64,000 bases of DNA from contig JAOTON010001820.1 of NCBI GenBank assembly GCA_034440635.1, positions 457,001 through 521,000 on the forward strand. Reading direction: 5' to 3'. This document shows, piece by piece, positions 22,973 to 34,285 of the stretch. Source of the stretch: Lepas anatifera (lineage: Eukaryota > Arthropoda > Thecostraca > Lepadidae). The notes under the pieces are model-generated. The model made no database searches. It was not told where the DNA came from and saw only the letters and a program-made list of their open reading frames with translations. The position numbers were made by a program, and so were the translations under genes. Numbering within the stretch: position 1 is the first letter of the stretch; every line of letters starts with the position of its first letter.

Positions 22973-23640
22973 CTGCGGCAACACGCACTCTGGTGAAGGG
23001 ACAGAACCTCAGGCTCCGGTCACCGGACACCTCCACCTGCGGCAACACGCACTCTGGTGAAGGGACAGGACCTCAGGCTCCGGTCACCGGACACCTCCAC
23101 CAGCGGAAACACGTACTCTGGTGAAGGGACAGGGCCTCAGGCTCCGGTCACCGGACACCTCCACCTGCGGCAACACGTACTCTGGTGAAAGGACAGAACC
23201 TCAGGCTCCGGTCACCGGACACCTCCACCAGCGGAAACACGTACTCTGGTGAAGGGACAGGACCTCAGGCTCCGGTCACCGGACACCTCCACCTGCGGAA
23301 ACACGTACTCTGGTGAAAGGACAGAACCTCAGGCTCCGGTCACCGGACACCTCCACCTGCGGCAACACGCACTCTGGTGAAAGGACAGAACCTCAGGCTC
23401 CGGTCACCGGACACCTCCACCTGCGGCAACACGCACTCTGGTGAAAGGACAGAACCTCAGGCTCCGGTCACCGGACACCTCCACCAGCGGAAACACTAGC
23501 TCTGCTGAAGGGACAGGGCCTCAGGCTCCAGTCACCGGACACCTCCACCTGCGGAAGCACGTACTCTGCTGAAGGGACAGAACTTCCAGCGGACAGAGCA
23601 GATCTCCACCTGCGGTAACACGCACTGTGCTGAAAGGACA
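22973..23640. repeat. 62-bp minisatellite covering a second trx 3' splice site
   Basis: Roughly ten units upstream (minus strand) of the exon. Each reads TTCTGTCCCTTCACCAGAGT, then GCGTGTTGCCGCAG, then GTGGAGGTGTCCGGTGACCG, meaning a pyrimidine-bearing acceptor plus the exon's first 24 bases. In at least three units (near 23097, 23226 and 23481) the AG of the acceptor is changed to TG, while the real exon keeps AG. Confidence 0.93.
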
Positions 23641-26279
23641 GAAACTCAGCCGCCCGTCTCTCTCTTTCTGTGTTGGAGAGTGTCGGCCTAATAGAAAACT
23701 TGTACTTTCTATAAATAAGTAATCCTATGGTAAGTATTTCTATTCTTATAGTCAGAAACGAGAAAGAAGTGAGCTTCAGTCGGCTCTTGCCATCGCAAAA
23801 TGTCACCCTGAACAGAAGAGCCCTAGAAACAAATTCGAAAGAAAAGGCTTAGCAAAAAAATCCCAGCAGCCAGGGTGTCTAAGTCCTTACCCGTTAATTG
23901 GGCTTTCGCTACATTCGGCTTTACCAGGGGGAATTCACGACCCTCCTCTCGACGCGTCCCTGACTGAAGCAGAAATTTGAGGCTAAAACTAGCGGACTAG
24001 TGACGAGAGCTGCCGCCACTGATAAGGTCACCTACCAGCTCAGGTTAACCTTTGCCCTGGTGGGAGGAGTCCCCCTCCCCCCGAAGTTTTTTTCCAGGAT
24101 GATCGGAAAACGGTGGCGAGCAGCGCAATTGTGAGTCCATGGGACAGTTTTGAAATGCCTGTATTTCAGTCCGCAGGGCTCAGATCAACCTCAAAACTTC
24201 AGGATAATGTGTTACTAAGGTATGCCCATTACTGAGGTTGATATTGAAAATTTTGACCCGTAACCTTCTCGAGGTCATTTGAGGTCAAATAAGTAATTTG
24301 GAAAAGTTCCCTATAACTTTGAGTAAACCATGATACGGTTTTATTTTAGCGTCATAGTGTTTATTTTGTCACTGCTAGTCCAATGACGTACGTCATGACC
24401 ATACCAGGCCACTTCGGGTCAACTCGTTGACCAAAGGTCAGGTCAAACTCTGAATTGCTGGGATAGTAAAATAATATAGCATTCGATTCGTATTAGCTAG
24501 ATGATTAAAATGGTCGCATGACGACCGTCATGTTTTGTTCGGAAGATATTCCCAAAAAGCAAACGCCCCATGGTATGGGCATCATACCGTCCTTTGCCTG
24601 AGTTGACCGCTACCAAGCTTTGACCTAAACTTGGTAGCCGCTATCGATAAGTGCTTACGATAGCTTTCAAATTGTCGTGAAAGCCCTATCCTATATTGCC
24701 TATTAGATAGGAAATTTCGCGTTGAAAGCGAGCATGCTTCATATTTTGGACAAAGGGCATGTAATAAATTTGCTAAGTTCTGTGACCCGCAGCGCCTTGG
24801 GCTTTGACCTGACAATAAAATGGATCGCACTCTAGTGAAACAGCCATTCAAGTGCTTTCGAATGGCATTGAGAAAACGTTTCTTCTGAGATAATCGAGGT
24901 TTAGCAATTACCTTTCGTTTCAGCAGTTTTGACCTTATTTGATCTCTAGTGACTTCAATATTGACCTGACGAAAAAAGGCTGAAGTAATTTCAACTGCAT
25001 TTACGACGAGCTTTTGATTGTTTGCCATATCCCCGTTTTTTCCAGTCCTCTTAGTTTTCGAGATAGTGGGGGTCTTTGACTCCCCATCAGGACGAAGGTG
25101 GCTCGAACCCGCCACCCGGGCAAGGCTTCAAGGCTTGCCCTTAGCCTCTCACGGCCAGTTTCGCCGCTCTGCTTGCTATTGATCAGCACATCCAATACAT
25201 AGTCACAAATAGAGCAACAATATAGGAATCTCAGGGTAATAACAAGACATTCGCACTCAATTTATACACCGCACAGCTATGTGATACCACCAGTTAAAGA
25301 TTGGGCTGAAATCTTGCGGAGAATAACTTTGTTTCACCATCCGACCCGCTCTAACCTTACCGAGATCGCTAACGTTATGGGCCACAAACATCGCCACCGG
25401 CAAAAAGTGAGAGAGTCAGTCAATATTTTAAGCTCGTACCTTTCGCACCAGCTGGTTCCAATATTTTCCGATTTCTCCCCAATTTGGATGAAATCAAGCA
25501 ATTTTTCAATGAGAAGTTGGGGGGCCAGGCCTCTATTCCGACACGTATGCTATTGGCGGCGTATGAACGTGTTCAGCGCGCCCTCAGCCGTCCTCGCACC
25601 ATATGGTGCAGACGTCGGGCTAACATATCACGTGACCGACAGCCTAAAACGCTGTTTTCACTCTTAGGAGGTCATTGAGGGCACCGAATTCGAACTCAGT
25701 ACTAAAAATACAGCAGAAATCAATTTTGAGCCCCGAAATTCCTGTTTTATTTCCCTGACATGTCGAAATGTCAGGTACAATGGTCAAAGCGTCGGTTCAT
25801 TTTACAGTCAGCCTAGGTCAAACAGATGAGTCGAAGTAACAGCGGTCGCCTGAGGTCATATCAGGAATTATATCCATGCAAGTCCAGGTAAATGCGGTAC
25901 CAAGCCTAACACGCGGAAAAGGCGCCTCCTGCTCTTCTCGAAATGGCACCACAGCCTGTTGACCTACGACTCCGAAGCTAGTGCCAAGTCAGTTCACGGC
26001 AGAGACAGGACATTCAATATCGCCTCCATGCCAGAAGATCAGCCAGCGCGCCGCCGCGCTCTGGGCGCAGTCTTGCGGATGTAAAGCGCCGCCAGATAAT
26101 CGCAGCCGCTCGCCTATTGGGGCGCTGAACGGTCATATTGCGCCGCTGCACCTCGAGCAGGACTGAGCTCGATTGTGAGTAGTCGATGCCGCGCGTCTCC
26201 CCACCCCGCCTTCATTGAAGCACCATCCCTCCCCGCACAACGCATTCCCACCGGACTGCCATCACCGAGCCTGGAGATG
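23641..26279. other. Intron/intergenic with AGGTCA-rich and dispersed repeats
   Basis: 24040-24470 carries several TGACCT/AGGTCA words like the TTAA repeats but without clear ends. 25380-25540 (ACAAACATCGCCACCGGCAA) is a diverged copy of the repeat at 57305-57510 and 62697-62920. The 177-codon minus frame ending at 24582 has no recognised domain. Confidence 0.45.
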
Positions 26280-27008
26280 AGGCTGGCACGTGACGCTCTG
26301 AACACATCCGCTGCACGTTTTTCCAAACCTGGAGATGATGTTTGTACGTAGGGGCGTAGCCAAGGGGGGCGGCAGGGACAGCCGCCCCTCCCTGAGGGGC
26401 CCGAAGGGCCCCCTAAAGACACGAGCCGCGCGAAGCGCGGCTCGCCCGCACTATACTATGTGGCCAAATTTGGCATTTTAAACCAGACAGGGCCCTCTTA
26501 AGCCCTCTTCGGCACTCTATTCTGTAAAAAGGAGGGCCTTTTTATCCATCTGGGCCCTTTTGGCGCTGTTGCAGGGGGCCCTTTTCGGGGCGCCACCCTC
26601 CCTGAGCGAAATCCTGGCTACGCCCGTTTGCACGTGACGCTCTGAACACAACCGGTGCACGTTTTACGAAACCTGGAGATAAGACTTGCACGTGACGCTC
26701 TGAACACATCCGCTGCACGTTTTTCCAAACCTGGAGATGATGTTTGCACGTGACGCTCTGAACACAATCGCTGCACGTTTTCCAAACCTGGAGATGATGT
26801 TTGCACGTGACGCTCTGAACACAATCGCTGACGTTTTTCAAACCTGGAGATGATGTTTGCACGTGCGCTCTGAACACAATCGCTGCGTTTTTCAAACCTG
26901 GAGATAAGACTTGCACGTGACGCTCTGAACACATCCGCTGCACGTTTTTCCAAACCTGGAGATGATGTTTGCACGTGACGCTCTGAACACAATCGCTGCA
27001 CGTTTTCG
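26280..27008. repeat. 58-bp minisatellite, interrupted by a MITE
   Basis: Units of CACGTGACGCTCTGAACACA followed by CGCTGCACGTTTTTCAAACC and TGGAGATGATGTTTG. One unit lies left of the MITE at 26349-26626 and about seven lie to the right. Long minus-strand open frames here are repeat artefacts. Confidence 0.92.
26349..26626. mobile_element. hAT-like MITE, family 1, copy 1
   Basis: 278 bp with ends GGGGCGTAGCCAAGG and CCTGGCTACGCCC and 8-bp flanks TTTGTACG/TTTGCACG (one mismatch). It is homologous end to end to 52739-53016, also 278 bp, in the opposite orientation. 8-bp duplications and CA/TG-type ends fit the hAT superfamily. Confidence 0.9.
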
Positions 27009-27782
27009 TGCGGTGACGTTACATTATTTGTAAACTATTTTTGACATAATTTGGCTTATAGTATTTGCGCAACAGGTTGCATCCTTTCATGGTGGCACGG
27101 ATGGTCGCAAAAGCCGGTTGGGAGACACAACTACAGTTTACACGGTAATCTAAAAGGCACGGCACAGCCATGCGTATGTGCCGGCGATGGCAGTGATGAA
27201 TGAATCGTTAGGGGGCTCAAGTGGTAAGATATGGCTACAGCGCAGGAATTGCTGGATCCAGGCACCAACCCTGGATTCCTCGCTGAACACGAGTTTGGTT
27301 TGGTTTGGTTTAGACGCGTCTAAACCAGGAACGTGCCCAGCGATGAATCCAATGGGGTATTCAGAACACACTTAATGTGGTGAGTTTAAAGAGTGCCAGT
27401 TATCAGAAAAACAAAATCCGTTTTTTTGCGCCATAGCCCTGTCTTACTACTCTCTGAACACAACCTTACTTACTACTTACCCCAACAAATTCCCCTGGCA
27501 TCGCCAACACGTTTTGGCCTGATTTCCCTGTCACGGCGAGGCTCATGTGTCAGTTTTTTCTGGCGGTGCCACGCCTTTTAAACTGTCGTGTAAACTGTAC
27601 TGCATCCACTAAATTTTCCAAGAAAACTTTGCTGTTGGTGCGAGGCTTTGCATTAGTTCTGGTGTTTAAATGGGGTGCCCATTCTAGTCTCCCTAGGTGT
27701 TTTGGGTATCGTAAGAAGCTAAATCTATGCTCATACGTACCACTGAGCGAGTGGCGTCCGATTAAATTTGTTTTCATTTACC
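27009..27782. other. Intergenic, nothing recognised
   Basis: Includes a small GGTTT tandem (27297-27311). No exon was supported. Confidence 0.5.
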
Positions 27783-28694
27783 TTAACACCCGCACTGGAG
27801 GGGGTCTGGCACTAACGCGCACTGGAGGGGGCCTGGTAGGCCCCTAAGATCTCGGAAACTAAGAGGGTTAGAAAAACGCCACTTGGTAGGTGGGTGAGGG
27901 CTATGGTGATCTACATGATGACTAATTTTCATTGACCTAGGTCAATATCTTCAAGGTCAAACAAGGTCGTAAAGGTCAAATATTGGCCATGCTGGGATCG
28001 ATTGGTAAATGCTGTGATTATGTAGGAAAATGGCGGGAATAAGCTAAAGGCGGACAAGGTTCATGAGAAGATGTCTCAAAGAAGCTTCCCACAACTTTTG
28101 GGTCAAGGTCATTCAAGGTCATTGACCTTTAAGGTCCCATATGGTATACTACTTATTATTTACACTTTGACTAACACTATAGCCACTGTTTGGCGGGAAA
28201 TGAGGATTGACCTTTCCCAATGACCTTTGACCTTGACCTTTGACCTTGACCTTTGTAATGGGGGTACCCTACCGATGACGTCATAGCATAATATATGTCA
28301 GACGGGGTAACGTCATTTGGCCGGACGCACAGTGGTCAGTGACCTTGAAAGTGCAGATATGACCTTGACATGTGACCTTTGACCTTGACCTTGATTTCAT
28401 GTGAAGTGACCTTGACATATAGTCCCGCTTATATGACGTTATGACGTCACCACTCGGTCTTCAATGCAAGCTAACTGGTCCGACCGCGCGTTTACGGCGA
28501 TCTCAAAATGCAGGTCTGACTTTGAAAGCCTATAAGTCAAAATTTTCGGCCGATTTTCAAAAGTCTTCCAATCGACGCGCTATTAAATTCTGTTAAATGT
28601 GGCCACGTTTCGTTTTCCGGCTACGGGCGGTTCTCCGGACACCTCGGAAAAACAGGTGGGGGGCCTCGAGGCCCCCTCCAGGTGCGCGTGTTAA
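27783..28694 (+). mobile_element. AGGTCA-rich TTAA repeat, complete copy C
   Basis: TTAA (27783) followed by CACCCGCACTGGAGGGGG, and closing CCCCCTCCAGGTGCGCGTG followed by TTAA (28691), so the imperfect inverted ends and TTAA flanks are both present. It is 912 bp, has no protein frame, and carries dense runs such as TGACCTTTGACCTTGACCTT. This is the best-preserved copy and defines the family with 10055-10964 and 10961-11850. Confidence 0.85.
28116..28128. promoter_or_regulatory. Perfect AGGTCA-N-TGACCT palindrome (IR1), in copy C
   Basis: The same AGGTCATTGACCT as in copies A and B. A second half-site AGGTC lies three bases after it. Confidence 0.5.
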
Positions 28695-29633
28695 CCCGCG
28701 CCCCACCGGGGTCCAGCGCCACCTTCGCCCCACGGGGGGCATCGTGGCCCTTCTAACTCCGAAATATGGGCGTTGGAATCTGCGAGTGCAATAGAAGGCT
28801 CGCGTGAATTCAGTGGAAATTACTTCACATGTTTTAGTGCTCAGGTCAATGGTTTGACCTCCAGGGTCAAATTAGGTCAAGATCGGCTATTTTCACTATG
28901 CAATGCTTAAGCAAACTGGGCTAACTCTTATGCCATTAGAGCTATTGAGGTCTGGTAGTACATTTGATAGGAATTGTCAGTACTTTTTCCGCTTGTGAAA
29001 CGTAAGACCTCCCGCCAGTGGTTTGACCTCCAGGGTCACCTCGTGACCTAAGATGACCTGGGTCACGAAGGTCGAAGTGACCTTGCCGTATATCAAATGA
29101 AAGCCAATGACGGACAAACACGATGGTGTTTGTTTCAGCGTCTAGCTTATACAGGTCAAAGTTATTGCCAAACACTGTTTTTGACCTGTGACCTTGGATG
29201 ACCTTGGGAGGTCAAAGGGCAAATATGGCCCCTGGAATCCGTGAAGGGTGTCCAAAACGCTTTTCTGATCAAGCTGAGCATTTTCAATCGCTTTTGTGAC
29301 TTTTAGATCATAAGACAGCTTTTCTCCATGCTTTTCAATGGGGGGTCCTCGTGACCTGACCTCAGGGCGAAATCGAAAATCCCGGATATACACCTTGTAG
29401 ACCCCGGAGGGCCGTAAAGTGTAGGAGTTTCAAATCGATCGACTTCGAAATGTAGCTCTTCGGCTCTAAAGTTGGGTGGGTGACCTTGGTTGACCTCGTC
29501 TGGTGACCTGACCTTGGGTGACCCGGGGTAAAAGTTTCAGGGATGGTGGCAAATGTGCGTGGGGTGGCCCTCACCGCGGTGCTGCGCCTCTTCTTTTTGC
29601 TATCCAAACCTTGGGGGCTCGTGCGGTGGTTAA
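28691..29633 (+). mobile_element. TTAA repeat of the CCCGCGCCCCACCGG type, copy 1
   Basis: Begins at the TTAA that closes copy C, with CCCGCGCCCCACCGGGGTCC and CGCCACCTTCGCCCC. It is homologous to 37204 onward for roughly 950 bp (GGTTTGACCTCCAGGGTCA, then TTTTGACCTGTGACCTTGG). A TTAA at 29630 is the likely right end; the closing inverted end is poor. Confidence 0.65.
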
Positions 29634-30109
29634 TATATTTGGTGCATTGCTTACGGGTTGTGCCTCCCATTCACAGACAAAAGGTGATTCTTAAAAACGT
29701 AAGTAAAAACAATGAACATGGTGGTCATCGAGCTAAAGCACACTCTTATTGGAATCTTAAGTCATATAGTCATGCAACACTAATTCTATGATAAAAGCAA
29801 AGATACCAACTCGGTACTGTAGTTAAAAGCACCTGTCACCTAACATATCTCATCACATATTTGAATGCACGCAGTGTTTCGAGACACATGCATGTTTATG
29901 GGGCTTCTCCCTAAAACTTATAAAATACTCGCCAGATTATTCAGAACAGACTATAATTTACAATATTAACCCTCGCAGAAGGGCTGCTCAAAAGCTAGCT
30001 GTTTCTGTCTCGTCTAGTCGGCACAGGCTAAGGGAAAGCATTAGGCAATATAGAAAAGTCAATCGCACCACGATGGATCTTAAAAGCAAACATAAAGCCA
30101 TGTTGCAGC
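29634..30109. other. Intergenic, nothing recognised
   Basis: No repeat boundary or exon seen. Confidence 0.5.
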
Positions 30110-30501
30110 CAGCGGCGAATCCAAGAGGGACGGGGCAAAAAGGAATTTGCCCCCCAAACGGCGGAAAAGCTCGAGGCAAAACTATGTTTTTGCCCCCCCA
30201 AAGTGATCGACCTCCTTTCTTTCTCCGACTCCTTTTTGGTTTATAAGCAAAATTTTGGTGCTTCAACTCTCAACTTCAAACAGGACCAGTTAAATTCAGT
30301 GCAAATATTGGGCCATGGATAGGAAAAAAGTATCTCGAGCCCGTATTTTTCACCCTATGACCGTCTTTTTTGCTTTTCGCCTCAAATACCCCAAATTTTA
30401 CCGGCAAGTAATACTGTAGCGCAGCTTTTCACTGCTGACGTTTTTTTTGCTTTTCGACTTTGGTTTGCCCCTCCCAAACCGACTGGCTAGATCCGCCACT
30501 G
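30110..30501. mobile_element. hAT-like MITE, family 2, copy 1
   Basis: Ends CAGCGGCGAATCCA and TAGATCCGCCACTG, with 8-bp flanks GTTGCAGC (30102-30109) and GTTGTAGC (30502-30509). It is homologous to 61648-62050 in the opposite orientation (CTTCAACTCTCAACTTCAAA in both). Confidence 0.9.
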
Positions 30502-30534
30502 GTTGTAGCCTTCAGCACAAAGCGAGACAGTCCG

Positions 30535-31275
30535 AAACAATAGCAAATCTCTAAACGCAAGGGAAACAGAGGCACTTTGCCGAGGAACAGTTGTATTCAG
30601 CCACATCAGGTATCTATGCTGCAGTCTTTCAAAACGATCAAGTGGACTCGCAGCGCACCTGCCAATATAGCATTACAGTACTCTATTTCTGAGCCAATCT
30701 GCGCACAGTAAGACGCCCACATGGAGGCCGACTGATGCCTTCCCTAACACTACGTCTATTTCTAGCCTTTTGGAAGGATCTGATAAAAACATGACATGTG
30801 TTAGCTCTCTTAAATTTAAATCTACGTGAGATGAAAATATTTTTGATCTTCCATGACACCAAGGTCCCTGATAGTCCACACAAGCTCAAGGACAGTGTTT
30901 CAGACGAAATAGGTAGGATGGATTGAGAGCTTCTTCAGGTTTATTCTGAACGACTTATATTTTGACTGGTTTAAATTTAGTTTCCAGGAATATGAACATC
31001 TGGATAGGTAATTTAGGGTCATCTTCCAAGGAAACTTCGTCTTGCGCAGTTAACTTTTAGAAAAATTTTGCCATCATCGACAAACAAAAACTTGAGAATT
31101 CATCCCGACAGGAATATCATGGATAGACATGGCCAATACGAGGGGAGACAGCAATCCGCCCCCCCTCCCGGCGTAACCGAGGTCAAAGGCGTCCAATCAG
31201 AACACTTTCCGTTCACAATCACCCTCTGAACTCTGTCCTGCAAGTAAGGGATCCAATTCTAGAAAGTTCAACATT
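30535..31275 (-). pseudogene. CR1/RTE-type LINE reverse transcriptase fragment, broken
   Basis: The minus strand reads PYLQDRVQRVIVNGKCSDWT, matching the SYLSDRxQRVVVNGxxSxW block before the GVPQGSVLGPLLF box. That box is damaged by a frameshift in a G-run (near 31160), then IHDIPVG follows, and FVDDGKIF (near 31070) stands for the FADDTKIF active-site box. Further down are VGLHVGVLLCADWLRNRVL-stop and SPLDRFERLQHRYLMWLNTT, the thumb and connection region. Several stops and frameshifts are present. Family assignment is by motif order only. Confidence 0.7.
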
Positions 31276-31324
31276 CGTGCCACATTGAAATGCTTCCTGG
31301 GGGTGAATATCTACTGTCTAGGCC

Positions 31325-31500
31325 TTCTCAGAGGACCTTGGGGCATTACGACGCACCAACTCCTGAGGTCATACAGCGTCGCCAACTCTCATCCTGTTGG
31401 AAGGGCATGATGGGGATCAGGAGGTCTTTATTCCGTATTCCCGGCCGGGAATCGAACCCAGGGCAGCGGCGTGAAAGTCCAAGGCGTTAACACTGCACCC
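31325..31500 (-). repeat. tRNA-derived SINE, copy 2
   Basis: The minus strand carries a clear B box, GGGTTCGATTCCCGG, with upstream GTTAACGCCTTGGACTTTC resembling an A-box region. It continues through TCCAACAGGATGAGAGTTGG and CGACGCTGTATGACC to GTTGGTGCGTCGTAATGCCC, as in copy 1. Confidence 0.65.
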
Positions 31501-31599
31501 CCTAATTCCTCGAAGGAGTTACGGACACGTGCGAATGGCTGTAACTTATCCACCTCAAGATCTTGGAACGAGTGGGCCAAACATAGAACATACTCACCA

Positions 31600-32204
31600 A
31601 CGGGCATTCCAAGACAGATCGACAAGGCTTGACACCACTATGTCTAGAAAAAATCAGAAACTTTGTCTCCGGGGTAGTTTTGGGCCAGAAACACGCCTGT
31701 GAGAATCTTAGCCCTCTCCAACCAACAGTGACCGAGTTATAGCCCGAGGCATTTTCGAGAGGTCACCTTGTAAACTCATCTTTGATGCTTCATAAACCAA
31801 CAACGCATCGCCTGATTAACAAGTTTTGTATATCATTGAACTCGGCTTGAACCATACATTATTTTGAAAAAAAGAAAATTATAATATTTAAAAAAAATTG
31901 ACTTTTAATTCGTTTCACCTTTTCTTTTGTGACTTGGCCTGACCTGTTGGCAGTTTAAATTGACCTTCTCGACACCTCAAAAATTTTGCTTCATAAATTA
32001 TCTTTCGAAAAAATGCATTCTTGCTATAAATTCCAAATTTTTAGCACCTAAGGTAGGTATGCAGACGATTTTTGACCACTGCAGTAGTACAGCCTTATGT
32101 TTAACACCGCAAACAAAGCGATTGCTTTTGGAATCGGTTGCTTGCAATGATATTGCATCGTCTTTACGAAATTTTCATTGTGCAAGTGTCAAAGATTATG
32201 AGAA
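31600..32204. repeat. Dispersed repeat, inverted relative of 40080-40736
   Basis: Shared blocks in opposite orientation include GGTATGCAGACGATTTTTGA, TTGCTTTTGGAATCGGTTGC and AACTTTGTCTCCGGGGTAGT. The pair is 8 kb apart and flanks the nested repeat region. Confidence 0.85.
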
Positions 32205-32340
32205 TTAACACGCGCCCACACGAGGGGGTGGGCAACCGGCCTCTTCAGGTTTCCACAGGTAGTAAAAAAAACATCGCCCATCGCCACCGTACTTCATCTA
32301 CCTCTAACTCGACATTTTTGCAGCTTCTGGCAAAATCTTA
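32201..32340. repeat. Left arm of a 4.2-kb inverted-repeat structure
   Basis: TTAACACGCGCCCACACGAG, then GGTTTCCACAGGTAGTAAAA and CGCCACCGTACTTCATCTAC. The mirror arm is at 36297-36423. Homology continues a few bases beyond TTAA (ATGAGAATTA) on both sides. Confidence 0.85.
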
Positions 32341-33450
32341 GGTTTGGGTCATATCAGGTTCGACCGCCAACCCAGGTCAAGAGACCTAACCTCGAAAAAA
32401 GCTTTGAAGGTGCATCAGTAAAACCAAATTTAAGCTATCCTACTTAGATTCACATCACATAGTAAGGTCACCGAGCAATATAATTGTTCGTAGCAGGATT
32501 TCCATATAGATAACCTGGGATAAGGTCACGATCTTTCCATCAAAAATACATGGGGCAATTGGTAAATTTTGATAACTTGCGACAATTCAAAATTGTCGAG
32601 AATTGCTGTGGAGGTTTTATTATCACGTTGCCGTGTCTGACTTCCCACTGCAGTTTCATTAATATTCTTTTTACCATACAGACCTAAGCCCGGCTCTAGG
32701 TCAAAGCAGGTTAATTCTGAAATTTGCCTAGACAAAATCATAATATATATAATCCGATCGGGTTCGACAAAAGCATTTCAATGGTGCTGACAATTTTTCT
32801 ACGGCTCTGCTCTATTAGCTATTATGCCACAAAATTTAGCTTTCCGCTGTGTTCCTGTGAGGAATACTTTGACCTCGAGCGACCTCAAAGGTGACCCGAC
32901 CAAACAATTGTATGTAACATTGTCGGTAGAGATTAAAAAGGGCTATTTAGCGCCGTCTCTCCCAGTGCACTGTTCATTCTTGATGGTTTACTGAACAGCA
33001 GAGATAACCAACAATTAGGCCACGGAGCATGTGTGATATCACGAAACCTGCGATGGCTCATGCTTTTTTTCTTCAGAACTTATGCCTGGAGCATGAAAGC
33101 GAGAGAAATGACTGAAGAATGTACATCTCCTGACGGAGAGCTGTGCAGCACAATGCAAAACTATTAGCTTCATCAAATTGTGCCACCATGCACACGATTT
33201 TAAAGCAATCCAAAGGTTTAATTCCAGTGCAACAGTTATATCGAAACAAAATTCAATTATGTCAATGAAGCTTTTCACTACGTCTCACATCAAGGGCGCC
33301 TGCGACTATATCGAGAGCACGGCCAAACCGGTAACATATCACGATAGTTCAAAAAGTCCAGTGAAAGATTAAATACGTGATGTCAAAGACACACATGCTT
33401 TTCTTACGTATACATGTTTCAGTACGATTAAGTTCTTGCACATTCCACGA
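32341..33450. other. Interior of nested repeat region, nothing coding
   Basis: AGGTCA-type words continue to about 32540. The remainder holds no recognised exon. Confidence 0.45.
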
Positions 33451-34285
33451 TTAACACGCGCATTGACGGTGGTCTGAGCCACCTTCGCATTGACGGGGGG
33501 GGGCGGGTACCCGCCCCCTAAGATCTCGAGAACCACGGTAGGTAGCGAAAAACGGTAAGCGGCGTTGGGCTGCCCATCCACTTCTCCATTGAAAACATTT
33601 AAACCATTTTTTGTCAGGTCACATTTAAGGTCACGAGAGGTCAAAACATGCCGTCATAGGGATAACATGTAAATTCAGTTTTTCGGCCATTACATCTGAA
33701 CAAGTAAAGATAGAGCAAAACGACTTAAACTATATGAATCCTCTCAGCAAGCCGAATCGAATTATATATAATTTGACCTTGCTAGGCCAAATCAAGGATT
33801 TGACCTGACCTGAGGTCAGGTCAGGGTCAAATTATATAAAATAAATATCATTAGAACCGCAAAGCCCAGGCGAGTCTAATGCAGCTAAAATAAATGCTCT
33901 ATCACCATCTGTTACTGAGTTATTCCGTAAAAACCATTTTCCCATGTATTTCCTATGGATGTACCTGACCTTAGGTCATTGATATCAAAAATACCGGAAC
34001 ATATTTTAGAAAACTCGGTGGGGCCATTATTTGATATGAGTTTCAATCGGATAAGTTCACCCTGCTCCGACTTATGCTATCTTAAACTTTTTTGAGGTCA
34101 GGTCACTTGACCTGTACTGGTGACCTGACCTGAGATGACCTAACCTTAAAATTTTCACAGAAGTTGTAAAAATGATGAAGGAAAAGGTATACCAAGTACG
34201 GCGGCGCTACGCGCCGCCGTTTTTTTGTTATCCCCGAAAAACCCGAGGGGGGCGGGTACCCGCCCCCCGTCAATGCGCGTGTTAA
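33451..34285 (+). mobile_element. TTAA repeat of the CACGCGCATTGACGG type, complete
   Basis: TTAA at 33451 and 34282. Perfect 15-bp inverted ends CACGCGCATTGACGG and CCGTCAATGCGCGTG, with a subterminal GGGCGGGTACCCGCCCC palindrome at both ends. It is 835 bp with no transposase. 40737-41360 is a truncated sister copy. Confidence 0.92.
33801..33823. promoter_or_regulatory. Four-half-site AGGTCA palindrome
   Basis: TGACCTGACCT-G-AGGTCAGGTCA: two direct half-sites mirrored around a single G, perfect over 23 bp. Receptor binding is inferred from the half-site consensus only. Confidence 0.45.

Noticed and set aside
24582..25115. A 177-codon minus-strand frame
   Set aside because: Composition is plausible, but no domain, splice context or homologue was recognised; long frames occur by chance at this length in 64 kb.
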